Assembly (NCBI GenBank): GCA_007844125.1
Contig: CM017563.1
Location: 14,112,325-14,176,324, forward strand
Source of the DNA: Sinonovacula constricta
Lineage: Eukaryota; Mollusca; Bivalvia; Cardiida; Solecurtidae
Length of the DNA: 64,000 nt
Direction: 5' to 3'
Below the pieces are notes generated by a model that was not told the DNA's origin, made no database searches, and saw only the letters and a list, made by a program, of their open reading frames with translations. Both the position numbers and the translations under genes were made by a program. Positions 1-9,465 of the stretch are shown here, piece by piece. Position 1 is the first letter of the stretch; each line of letters starts with the position of its first letter.

Positions 1-799
1 GAGCGGATTTCCCGAATGACGATACAAGTAATACATATTTGTTTTATGTCAAAAGTCAAAACTTGTCATGTGGTTATCTTAGTTTAAAAATAGCTATGAC
101 TGCAGCTTGGCTCGGATATTCCTGTTTGGAATGATGAGTGGGGAGTTATGAGGTTGTTTGAGAAAACATGGTTGGTCAAAACAATGGGATACCACCTTTA
201 AAGGTTCTTAAAGAAATAAGCATTTACAGCGGTTTCACGAATTGTATCGTCTTACCACTGAGGTAGTAGATAAATTGGTCTTTACTGGACTAAAATATTC
301 ATTTACTCAGAATATATGCACAAGTTTCCATGGTAAGCAAAGTGTCGGATACTACCTTTAATCAATGTTAGTAACTGAAGTCTTATTTTGTTTTCTAATT
401 GGGTTTATCGTCCCACCAACAGTATTTCAGTAATCTGGACACGGTGTCCATTTGAAGCAGATATAGTGCTGCCTTCACTGTATACAGCATTTAATTAATT
501 CCGATACATATGCAAATCATTGTTTAATAAAATGATTACGACAAATGTGTTACTACAATACACTCTGTGAGTTGCGAACTTATCTTTTTAGGTGTGCCTT
601 TACAAATTGGTGCCTACATATTGTCTGTTATATACATTTTGTTAAGCCCCATTATTAAATACGATCGTATGTATAATATTAATGAATTTGTTGATTTTTT
701 AACTTTTTTTGGTTAGCTTTTATAACAAATCAAGTATAGGTCTACCATTACAATTTATCAGCAACACCATCGTAAAACTTTCTTTCCGTTCCGATTCAG
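1..799. other. Upstream region of the deacetylase-like gene, repeat relics
   Basis: No convincing coding exon was found here. A decayed TIR-element end (GATACCACCTTTAA type) lies at about 188-202 and a second at about 344-360. A truncated SINE tail lies at 400-491. The open frame at 709-897 is a shadow: the real coding frame of the next gene is offset from it. An ATG directly followed by a GTAAGC donor at 330-338 could be a one-codon first coding exon (see findings). Confidence 0.5.
400..491 (-). repeat. SINE family A, truncated copy (tail half)
   Basis: This matches the distal half of the complete SINE at 55625-55952: the GGGTTTATCGTCCCACCAAC block, then the segment with GTGTCCA...GAAGCAGATATAGTGCTGCC. 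The tRNA-like head is absent, so the copy is truncated. Confidence 0.7.
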
Positions 800-835
800 G
801 GTTGGAGAAAATGGGTGTTTTTTTCCTGCCTCGTC

Positions 836-3800
836 ATGGCATTCGTGTCGTACCGAGTCTACATCGTGCAAAACCGACAACTTCCGCCACTGATTGAAAA
901 CCCGAATGCTGTTCGATGGATGGATGAGGCGGGCCGATTAGTCAACACAGGGGTACGTAATGTTTCGTAAATATACGGATATCTCCGAGATGGTGAAAAT
1001 GATTCATATGACCTGCTGCTGTTATTAACATGCATTTCAGATTTTAAAGCCACTAGGTTAATCAAATTTGTTTGGATTATTCCAAAGATTGTGTAAATCA
1101 ATTGGCTAGATCTAAATTTACCCTCTGACCGCTTCATTATGTATGAATATGCTATACTTCAAAAGATTGTTTGTCATAAAAGTAGACGACCCTAATGCGT
1201 CGCAACGTTTTTCACCAATATTACACCGTTTTTAGCCCAACAGTATAGCATATCTCCAAACTGCGCGTACAGAAATATATCTAACGTTTACACGCCATTC
1301 ATAAACAAAACACTGTTTGGCTCATTAGTTATGCAGTAATTAGTAAACATGTGAAAATGTTATGTTGTAAACAGCCTTCGCAATTGAGGTCAGTGTCTAC
1401 ATGGGAAATACACAATATGTTCTAGCAGAACTGATCGTTATGTCGGATTTTCGGCGTGCCCGTTTTTTGTGGTCAGGTTTCTCGTTGAAAAAGCCCAATA
1501 GTTTGTACTTATGACAACTGGCCTTAATAAAGACGTGGTCGCTTTAGTGGCGTGGTCGTTAGGTGGCATTTTATTGTACAGGCAAACTGTAGGATACTAT
1601 CTGTAAACCACCTGGCCAAGACACTCTCTGCAAAGGTCTCAGGCTTAGGAGATTTTGTTTGAAAATTCTACGCATGAATCATGGGCGAATCTCGGCTTGC
1701 ACATCAGAGGGTGTGCAATATTTGTTCTAAACGTACCTAAAGTGTTTGCTTCAACGACCAAACTTTATAAATAATGCAGTTTAAAATTTGAAGATCTTCT
1801 ATAATAAGAGACACAACAAATGCTAAAGGAAAGCACAGTATTTGTACACTTGTTTACAGTTGCTTCAAGACTCCCGGGATGTATTTGGCTTCTGGAATGC
1901 CGATTGTGCTATTTGACGTGTTCTTTAGCCAAAAATGAAACTATTTTTCTTTTGTTTTTTAAAATTTGAATTAATTAAACTTATATATTTCTTGTATGTG
2001 CCAGAACTTTCAGAGCGACGCGTGCGTCTAGTGCATCCCCGTCGAAATCAAGTACTATTTAAAGTGGTATCAGACAGTTTGCCTAAATCAAATATATGTA
2101 ACAATACCTTACCACTGCTTTGAATATAAATGAACAGCATTTTGTAGGACCTTTGCAGCTAACAATGGCTGACTTGGTTATTTGAGAAAAATGGTTCAAG
2201 CTGTTGAATACCACCTTTTACGAGTTTTTTCTTCATTCCACAGATGTGGTTGTGTCACCAACTTGGGATTGAAGTAGCTGTCTGGCCGGTCAAGGTGGCC
2301 GTTAACTTCAGCGTTCGTCTGCTGCTAAATGGAATAGGGAACAGGGTCACGAACATGACGGTATGCACTCTCTTACACTGTCGGTTATTTCATTTACCTA
2401 TGTCACAGGCAAGGGGTACTTTAGAGCACGCGACTCACCATGACGTCAATTTAAACTTCGATTAGTTTAAGCCGCATTCTCAAGAGTTGTGCCAAATATT
2501 GTTACCACGGGACCATTGTTTATCCTTACTTCTGTTCCCTTTGCTTAGGTTCACTACACCAGTGTGGACGGGGTCCCAGTGACCATATTCACTCCAGACC
2601 TGCTGGCGGAGGAAGACAGTCACGTGACCATGGTTTACTTTCATGGAGGCGGGTGGACATGGCTATCCGTGGGTTAGTCCTGTTCATAAGTTTCATTTTT
2701 TTGTAATTTTTTAGCTGTTATTCTTTTATAGATCATATTAATTATGTTAAAAAAACATTTGGGGAGAAACTAAACATTTATTGCAAAATTTAAACATCGA
2801 TATGTATTGTTTTGGCAATCTCACAAGCCATTTCTACTGTTAGTTTTATATAGAATTCTGATGCTGATATTGTCATCTTTTTTTTTTTAACTTTTATTAT
2901 CCCCGTCCTAGGTAAAAGTAGGTCGGGGACCCATCCTGGTGTCCACCTTACAATAAATATTAGTAGTAAATGTTTTGTTATAACATAATATAATGAAAGG
3001 TGAAATATTCATGGGAATAAAAGTATGTGTGTGTGTGTGTGTGTGTGTGCGTGTGCGTGCGTGCGTGCGTGCGTGCGTATGTCGTTTTGACATGCTATCA
3101 AATGACAGAGAAACATTAATATCATAGATATATAGAGAGCTAATGGTACATAGAAGTGAAAATGGTATTTTGCATTTGAGTATCTGTTACAGTAATGTAT
3201 ACATTATAAATTAGTGAAAAGTTGCACAGTAGCCCAGTTTTGTCTGAATGAATTATCAGTTTTTGTTTCTTTATATGCATTAAATGAGAAATTTAAATTT
3301 GATACTTTTCCAGTAATTGAAGGTCTGATGTTTCTTTTACATTCATATTTTTTTCATATTCTCAAAATAACAAATCATATTCAAATGAACTATTTTCTGA
3401 GCCTTACACAATTAATTCGTTGTCAATAGTCTCAATATAACTATCGTTTCACAATGTATCAGTAATAAAAATCAACAAAGGTTTTACAATTATACAATCA
3501 AAAAATAAATGTTTAATATTTCTTCTTGCTCTTCTCAGAAGGTACATACATTGTTAGAAACTATATTAATTTTGTATAATAATGAATTTGTAGCCAATAT
3601 TCTGTGCAGTATCCTTGTTTGAAACCATTGTATGTACGTATCATTTGTATATCTAAATACACAACTATGAATCATTTTCCATTTTAAAGAAACCCCAGAG
3701 AATATTTTGTTCCATTTTAAATGAGAACTTGGTACAATATCATTATTAATCAACTTTATATAACAATTAATGCACGGATGGTACTGCAAAAATCCACTTT

Positions 3801-6800
3801 TATTGTCCTCTTATTGTATGTTATTTTGTTGTGTGTATTGTTGTTTTTTCAGAGGTGTATACTGGTTTTCTTGCACATCTTGCCACCTCAGCCAAGATAC
3901 AGATTGTGGCTCCAGAGTAAGTGTTGTTTGATTGACCTATTTGGGGAAATATTGCTGTTGTATGTTGCTAGGCCACTGTTCAAAAACGATGTTGCTGTAG
4001 ACGATAATGATCTGACTATGATGATGATAATGTTCCTCGGCTTATGGTCTTGGCGATGATGATGATGATGGTTATAATGATGATATTGCGGCCGCATTTC
4101 TTTTTTATTGCAGATAGATATATTGGAGAGAATACCAGATTAATTTATGATATAATGCATTTCACAGAACAAAAACGTATACCTGGATTACTACTCCAGA
4201 TTGACTTTGAAAAAGCTTTTGACTCTATTTCGTGGTCTTTTATCAATAAAACTCTAGACCTTTTTAATTTTGGCCCTACCTTTAAAGATTGGATTAATAT
4301 ATTTTACAAATATACAGAATCTTGCTGTCTTATAAATGGGCACTGTTCAGAATGGTTCTATTTGCAAAGAGGTTGTCGTCAAGGCGACCCAATATCACCA
4401 TATATATTTATTCTTTGTGCAGAGGTGTTGGCTTCGCTTATACGTAAGAATGAAAGTATCAAAGGTATTACTATTGGAAATATTGAATACAAAATATCAC
4501 AATATGCTGATGATATTACACTTATCCTTGATGGCACAGAAAACTCTCTTCTATCAGCTATAAATATGTTAAAATTCTATGCCGATATCTCTGGTCTGTA
4601 TATTAATACTGAAAAAACCAAAGCTGTATGGATAGGGTGTAACAAAAATAATGTAAATAAACTTTTACCAAATCAAAACCTATGCTGGGATAACAATTTC
4701 ACGCTACTTGGAATTACATTTTCTACTGATCTTCAAAAATTAACTGATTTAAACTATGCTAAAAGATTTATTGAGATCAAAACCTTGCTTAAACAATGGT
4801 CAAAAAGAAATCTTACACCATTAGGAAAAATTACAGTGATCAAAACTCTTGCACTCTCAAAGATAAACCACCTCATTCTATCCTTACCAAATCCAACCAA
4901 AGAAACTATAAATGACCTTCAAAATGCTTTCTTCAATTTTATATGGGATGGCAAACCAGATAAAATAAAAAGAGATGTAATATATAAGGATTTTTCAGAA
5001 GGAGGGTTAAGAATGGTTAATGTGGAATGTTTTATCAATGCCCTCAAAACATCATGGATTAGAAAAACAATTCTAAATGATAGGAAATATTTACAGATAA
5101 TAAATAGCCAAATACCAGATATAAAGAATATGCTTGTGGTAGGTGCAGAATATATACAAAAACATTCAAAGATTATTTTAAACCCTTTTTGGAGAGATGT
5201 TTATTCAGCATATAGTTTCTTCTTGGGAAAACTTGTACCAAAAAATCAGAAAGAAGCCAAATGTGTTTACCTTTTTGGCAATAATAATATAAAAGTTGGA
5301 GGAAAACCAATATATAAACCTAATTTCATAAAGAAGAATATATACACTATTAATGATTTATTAAAGAATGACGGTACTTTCTTAACATTTACAGAATTTA
5401 TTTGTAAATTTGGAAGCATCACCAATTTCCTAGAATATGGAAATATAATTTCTGCAACTAAAGCATATTTAACAAGAATAACAATTCATGAAATCGGTAG
5501 AAGACTAGAGGAACCTTTGTTACCATTTTCACTGTCTATACTACTCAAAACCAACAAAGGTTGTAGACACATATATGATAAAATGATTCATAATAATATC
5601 AAACCAACTTCTGTTGTTAAATGGTCTTCTGAAATAAATGGCAATGTAGATAATATTTTAAAGCTATTCCAAGTACCTTATAAATGCCAGAAGGATACAA
5701 AGTTACAATGGTTTCAAAGTAGAATAAATTACAGAATCTTAGGAACAAACAATTTACTACACAAAATAAAAATAAAAGAGAATAATCTGTGTTCTTTGTG
5801 CCATCAACAAAAGGAAACAATCATCCACTTATTCTGTGACTGTGAGATTGTAAAATGTTTTTGGAATGAAATACAAACCCTTATAAATACATATTGCTCA
5901 TCCATATCTCTGAAATTAACCAACCAAGACATAATTTTTGGAAACAGGTATTTTACAGATATCTTAAATACAACAATAATGCTTGCTAAATACCACATAT
6001 TTAAATCGAAGGAGAATGTCAGACCTAACATTGAAGTGTTCAAGAAACAATTGTTAACACAATACAGAATAGACCAATATAATGCAAGAGAAAATCTAAA
6101 ACAAGAAGTCAATGAATACTACTGGAGCCCACTTATAAATTTAATAAACCATATACAGTAAATTTTTAGTACATTAAGAAGGATTATTCACTAACATATC
6201 GTCTTGTACAAGCATCAATATGTTGTACAACTATTCTTCTGTTAATTAGCTAATGATGTATACAAATAAATATTGGTTATACATTTGTGCTCAAAACCAA
6301 TCTCATTGCATATCACTTTTTTTTAAATGTTTCCCTATTTATTGATTACCCAACATTGATCTTGATCTTATCTAATTGTCTAATTTAGTTTTGATTACAA
6401 TCTTAACAAACACAAATAACAGTGTAATTGCAACAGATTTAATATACAGATATACTCCATGCACACCAGTAGAATTTAAATATGTATCAAATATATTAAG
6501 ACAACAGAAATAAGAATCTGATAATTATAAATCAATAGCAATGGAATGAACATGAATTATCATTCAAACAAGATCTCAATTCGTACATTGGTAAAATAAA
6601 ATCCAGTTAATATAATAAAATATTCAATAATTAAGACACAAAAACAAATACTTTTGTAATTAAGTGCATTGTGACTGAAATTTTAACCACAATATCATTT
6701 CTTTTTTAATGCTATTGTAGTTGTACTTTTAATACATACTTTTTTCTCAGAATAGTTTTTAAAGAAAGAATATTATGTACATTTTGCATCATGTAAGTAA

Positions 6801-7812
6801 ATAAAAAAACGTAAGCCCTATTAACAAATTATTCCATCCACTATCAGTAGAGTGTTGGCTGTGCATGTACATGTTTTGTATATCTACAATATGCTATGTT
6901 GTTTACAATTTGTTATAACCTGTTATGTTATCATTTACTTTAGAAATGAAAATCTGTACCTGTATATTTGAATCTCAGAAATAAAAAATTAAAAAAAACT
7001 TTCTGTTCTGTTTTAGGTATCGGAAGGCCCCCCAGTTTCCATTCCCGGCTGCTTATGACGACTGCCTTGCCGTTGCAACCGGTCTCTTGAGGCGGACCAA
7101 GGCGTTCCGAATCCGACCCGGTCACTTGATGGTGGCAGGGGACGGATCTGGGGCGAATCTGGCGGCAGCTGTGTCACTGAACGTCCGGGGCAAGATTCTA
7201 GCCCAGGTTCTCATCAACCCGGCCCTGCAGGTGGTAGACTTCAACACACCGTCCTATCAGGACAACGTGGGCACCCTTCCCGGCCTGTCATCCGCCTTCC
7301 GTAACGTATACCATTGGATGACGTACGGTGGCATTTCTAAGGACTACCTGCAGTTGGCGCTGCAGAATGCGCATGTTCCGAAATCCGTGAAAAATTCCAT
7401 GTTTGTCGAATTTGTTGATAGCGAGAAGTATCTAAAGAACTATCTAGGAGTGACAACTAAGAAAACACAGCCTTATACAGCGAGCAATTTCCTTGCCTCT
7501 TCGGCGTTTAATGACATATCTACTGATCCGAGATATTCTCCTATGATGGTGTATGATACTAAAGATATTCCGAATGCCTACATTATGACATCACAGTATG
7601 ACGTGTACAGGGATGAAGCAATAATGTACGGGCAACGGCTCTTTAATGCCGGGGTTAAAGTTAAGTTAGAACATTATTTTGAGGCCTTTCATGGATTTTT
7701 TCTATTCAGTGGATATGGACCTATAAGCTTTAACGTCAGTAAGAATGCTCTGGACACATTTGTAGATTTTATGGAAGTAAATGTTCACAATCCAGCGCCA
7801 ATAGTAGATTAA
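836..7812 (+). CDS. Arylacetamide deacetylase-like hydrolase (HSL family, probable type II membrane protein)
   Basis: Five exons join in phase: 836-952, 2244-2360, 2549-2672, 3853-3916 and 7017-7812 (405 aa if ATG 836 is the start). All introns are GT/AG. The family (AADAC, NCEH1) hydrolyses acyl esters at the ER membrane, with a type II anchor and a lumenal alpha/beta-hydrolase domain. Visible features are a hydrophobic N-terminus, the oxyanion motif HGGGW (residues 110-114), a YRxAPxxPFPA segment (142-152), Asp336 in QYDVYRDEA and His366 in FHGFF, with family-like spacing of 30. The nucleophile elbow reads GDGSG (182-186) instead of GDSAG or GDSSG, so the canonical Ser position is Gly. The coding frame stays open upstream to 776 with more hydrophobic residues, so the true start may be in an upstream exon. 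Family assignment is firm; activity is doubtful. Confidence 0.88.
2058..2220. mobile_element. Small TIR element (MITE), TTAA family, short copy
   Basis: It starts TTTAAAGTGGTATCAGACAG and ends with the inverted version, CTGTTGAATACCACCTTTTA. The same ends occur at 7980-8393, 17170-17366, 43592-43924 and 57371-57860. It ends only about 23 bp before exon 2 of the deacetylase-like gene, inside intron 1. Confidence 0.65.
3026..3079. repeat. (GT)n/(GTGC)n microsatellite
   Basis: A GT run grades into GTGC repeats within intron 3 of the deacetylase-like gene. Confidence 0.95.
3200..3790 (-). mobile_element. Antisense LINE relic (C-terminal end of reverse transcriptase ORF)
   Basis: The minus-strand translation of 3535-3789 contains IQWFQTRILHRILATNSLLYKI. 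This aligns with LQWFQSRINYRILGTNNLLHKI near the C-terminus of the neighbouring plus-strand LINE. Further 3', a TGA replaces the first zinc-knuckle cysteine, then EEQEEIL resembles the intact HQQKETI. Later NIRPSI and NAYKET match NVRPNI and NARENL. Stops and frameshifts show it is dead. It sits in intron 3, opposite in strand to the host gene. Confidence 0.75.
4044..6161 (+). CDS. 5'-truncated LINE reverse transcriptase (non-LTR, Tx1/L1-like)
   Basis: This 705-codon open frame is a LINE ORF2 fragment. LINE-derived sequence begins near residue 27 (RYIGENTRL...); the residues before it, rich in Met, are read from a flanking (GAT)n repeat. The endonuclease domain and the first reverse transcriptase blocks are missing. 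Visible motifs are the QIDFEKAFDSISW block (catalytic Asp A), the RGCRQGDPISPYIFILCAE block, the QYADDITLI catalytic YADD block, and a C-terminal zinc knuckle CxxC...HxxxxC (CSLCHQQKETIIHLFCDC). The family copies its own mRNA by target-primed reverse transcription. The frame is uninterrupted, which suggests a recent insertion. It lies in intron 4 of the deacetylase-like gene in the same orientation. Without the endonuclease it should not be autonomous. Confidence 0.88.
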   Translation: MVLAMMMMMVIMMILRPHFFFIADRYIGENTRLIYDIMHFTEQKRIPGLLLQIDFEKAFDSISWSFINKTLDLFNFGPTFKDWINIFYKYTESCCLINGHCSEWFYLQRGCRQGDPISPYIFILCAEVLASLIRKNESIKGITIGNIEYKISQYADDITLILDGTENSLLSAINMLKFYADISGLYINTEKTKAVWIGCNKNNVNKLLPNQNLCWDNNFTLLGITFSTDLQKLTDLNYAKRFIEIKTLLKQWSKRNLTPLGKITVIKTLALSKINHLILSLPNPTKETINDLQNAFFNFIWDGKPDKIKRDVIYKDFSEGGLRMVNVECFINALKTSWIRKTILNDRKYLQIINSQIPDIKNMLVVGAEYIQKHSKIILNPFWRDVYSAYSFFLGKLVPKNQKEAKCVYLFGNNNIKVGGKPIYKPNFIKKNIYTINDLLKNDGTFLTFTEFICKFGSITNFLEYGNIISATKAYLTRITIHEIGRRLEEPLLPFSLSILLKTNKGCRHIYDKMIHNNIKPTSVVKWSSEINGNVDNILKLFQVPYKCQKDTKLQWFQSRINYRILGTNNLLHKIKIKENNLCSLCHQQKETIIHLFCDCEIVKCFWNEIQTLINTYCSSISLKLTNQDIIFGNRYFTDILNTTIMLAKYHIFKSKENVRPNIEVFKKQLLTQYRIDQYNARENLKQEVNEYYWSPLINLINHIQ
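6162..7016 (+). other. LINE 3' flank and remainder of intron 4
   Basis: AT-rich DNA after the LINE stop. The start of this stretch is probably LINE 3' UTR, but I could not fix the insertion end or a target-site duplication. Intron 4 ends at the acceptor TTCTGTTCTGTTTTAG just before 7017. Confidence 0.4.
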
Positions 7813-7882
7813 GATAAATAACCTTTTAAAAATATTATTTTCGTTTTAGGTTTGACGTTGATAAATCAATGTATGTTTATAA

Positions 7883-7888
7883 AATAAA
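7883..7888 (+). promoter_or_regulatory. Polyadenylation signal of the deacetylase-like gene
   Basis: AATAAA lies about 70 nt after the TAA stop, at a normal distance for a short 3' UTR. Confidence 0.55.
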
Positions 7889-7979
7889 TTCGGCCTGAGC
7901 CTAGATTTGCGTTTGCGTTCGAAATATTTAGTGTTATTTTAATGTAATGGAGCAAAGACAACCTGAAGTCCAAGTATTA

Positions 7980-8393
7980 TTAAAGGCGATATCCGACAGT
8001 TTTGATAAAAAAAAAATCTAATATATTTAACTGCTACATGAAAAATTGTCGCAAAATGTTGTTCATTGATGCCCTAGATCTGTCTGAACAGTGAAGTATA
8101 AATCCCCACTGGTCAGTGCAAACAGGTATTTCCTATCTGGGCCACGCTGCACAGTTAGCTATTTTAAAACTACGAAAACCACGTGACAACTTTTGAGATT
8201 TGGAAAGAATAAACATTTAGAGATTTGATTTAGAGATTTGTTCTAAGAATATAAGCAGTATTCAAAATCGTCCTTATTTAGACTAAAGTGTGAGATAATG
8301 CAGAAATTATGAGCAAATTCTCCAAAGCACAAAACAGTGGTAAGATATTGGTTAATTTAGTTTATATTGGCAAACTGTCGGATACCACCTTTA
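7980..8393. mobile_element. MITE, TTAA family, near-complete copy
   Basis: The ends are inverted: TTAAAGGCGATATCCGACAG on the left and CTGTCGGATACCACCTTTA on the right. The interior (GATGCCCTAGATCTGTCTGA..., GCCACGCTGCA..., AAAACCACGTGAC) is shared with the copy at 57371-57860. No coding capacity. The TTAA ends fit piggyBac-type insertion but are ambiguous, because TTAA is itself palindromic at the TIR edge. Confidence 0.75.
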
Positions 8394-9398
8394 CAACACG
8401 AAATTAAGACAAAGCTCAAACAAATTTATCAAATATAAATAATATTTTAAAGTCAACAGCTGTGTTTTTGAAAATAGTCTCCGGCTTAAGATTTAATCGT
8501 TATGACATTAAGCCTGTGTTGAAATAAATAAGGTGGACCTTATTCTTGTTAAGACCACTCCAACTGTATATTCATTTTAATCAGTCAGTATCAGCATACA
8601 TATTTTACTATGTTCAGGAGAAGAAAGACCAATCTATATGCATTAGCTCCATAAAAAACAACATATTAAATCGTTTGTTTGTATAATTGGGATATGAAAT
8701 AAAGCACAAACACGTATTTCGTCCGATTATTGTAGGAAAATAAAACAACAACAACAAATTTTGGTCCATATCATTTTAATTTCCAGGAAATTCTCATTAA
8801 CAAAAATAAAACATAACCTGGTTATATCATTTATTATAGTAAATTTGTGTTGCTTTTAAAATTTCATAAATTATGTGAAAAAAAAGTAAGTCCTTAACTC
8901 CGCGATAGTTATTAAAATTTGATACAATTACAACGCGGTCTAATACAACGCCGACCGCGTTATAGTGGAGTTACTGTGCGTCTTGACTTCTACTTTGAGT
9001 AAACTGACACACCTGTTAAAGTTAAGTTATAGTTTTTGTTATTTCTAATAAAAATGTCCATCCTCTCGAAAGCGGCAGGTAATTGGTTAACACTTATTAG
9101 TTAATATTTGTAATTATATATTAGATTAAAACCAGTTTGTGATAATATGCATAGTAAAATGAACTGCATTTGGGAAAGCTTTGGGAAAAATAGACGTACA
9201 GTCATTCGTTAACATGAAAAGACACAAGACAACATTGGTGTGGAATAGTTCAATAACATTAGCAGTTAATGAAGTTAACGAAACGGGAAATTATCAAAAT
9301 AAAAAATAGATAAAGGATCAGTTGTTCCAAGAAGTTAAAATCGTCGATTTAATTTGTATACAGTTTAAAATGCAACTTATATGTGAACAGTCATTATT
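8394..9398. other. Intergenic AT-rich DNA between convergent genes
   Basis: I see no gene here. The right end probably includes the 3' end of the zinc-finger transcript: a minus-strand AATAAA (TTTATT at 9399-9404) lies about 60 nt after its stop. Confidence 0.5.
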
Positions 9399-9465
9399 TT
9401 TATTTTAAATAAATTTCTCTAGCAAAATATATCAGTGCTAGTGTCCACAATATAATTTTTCGCTG

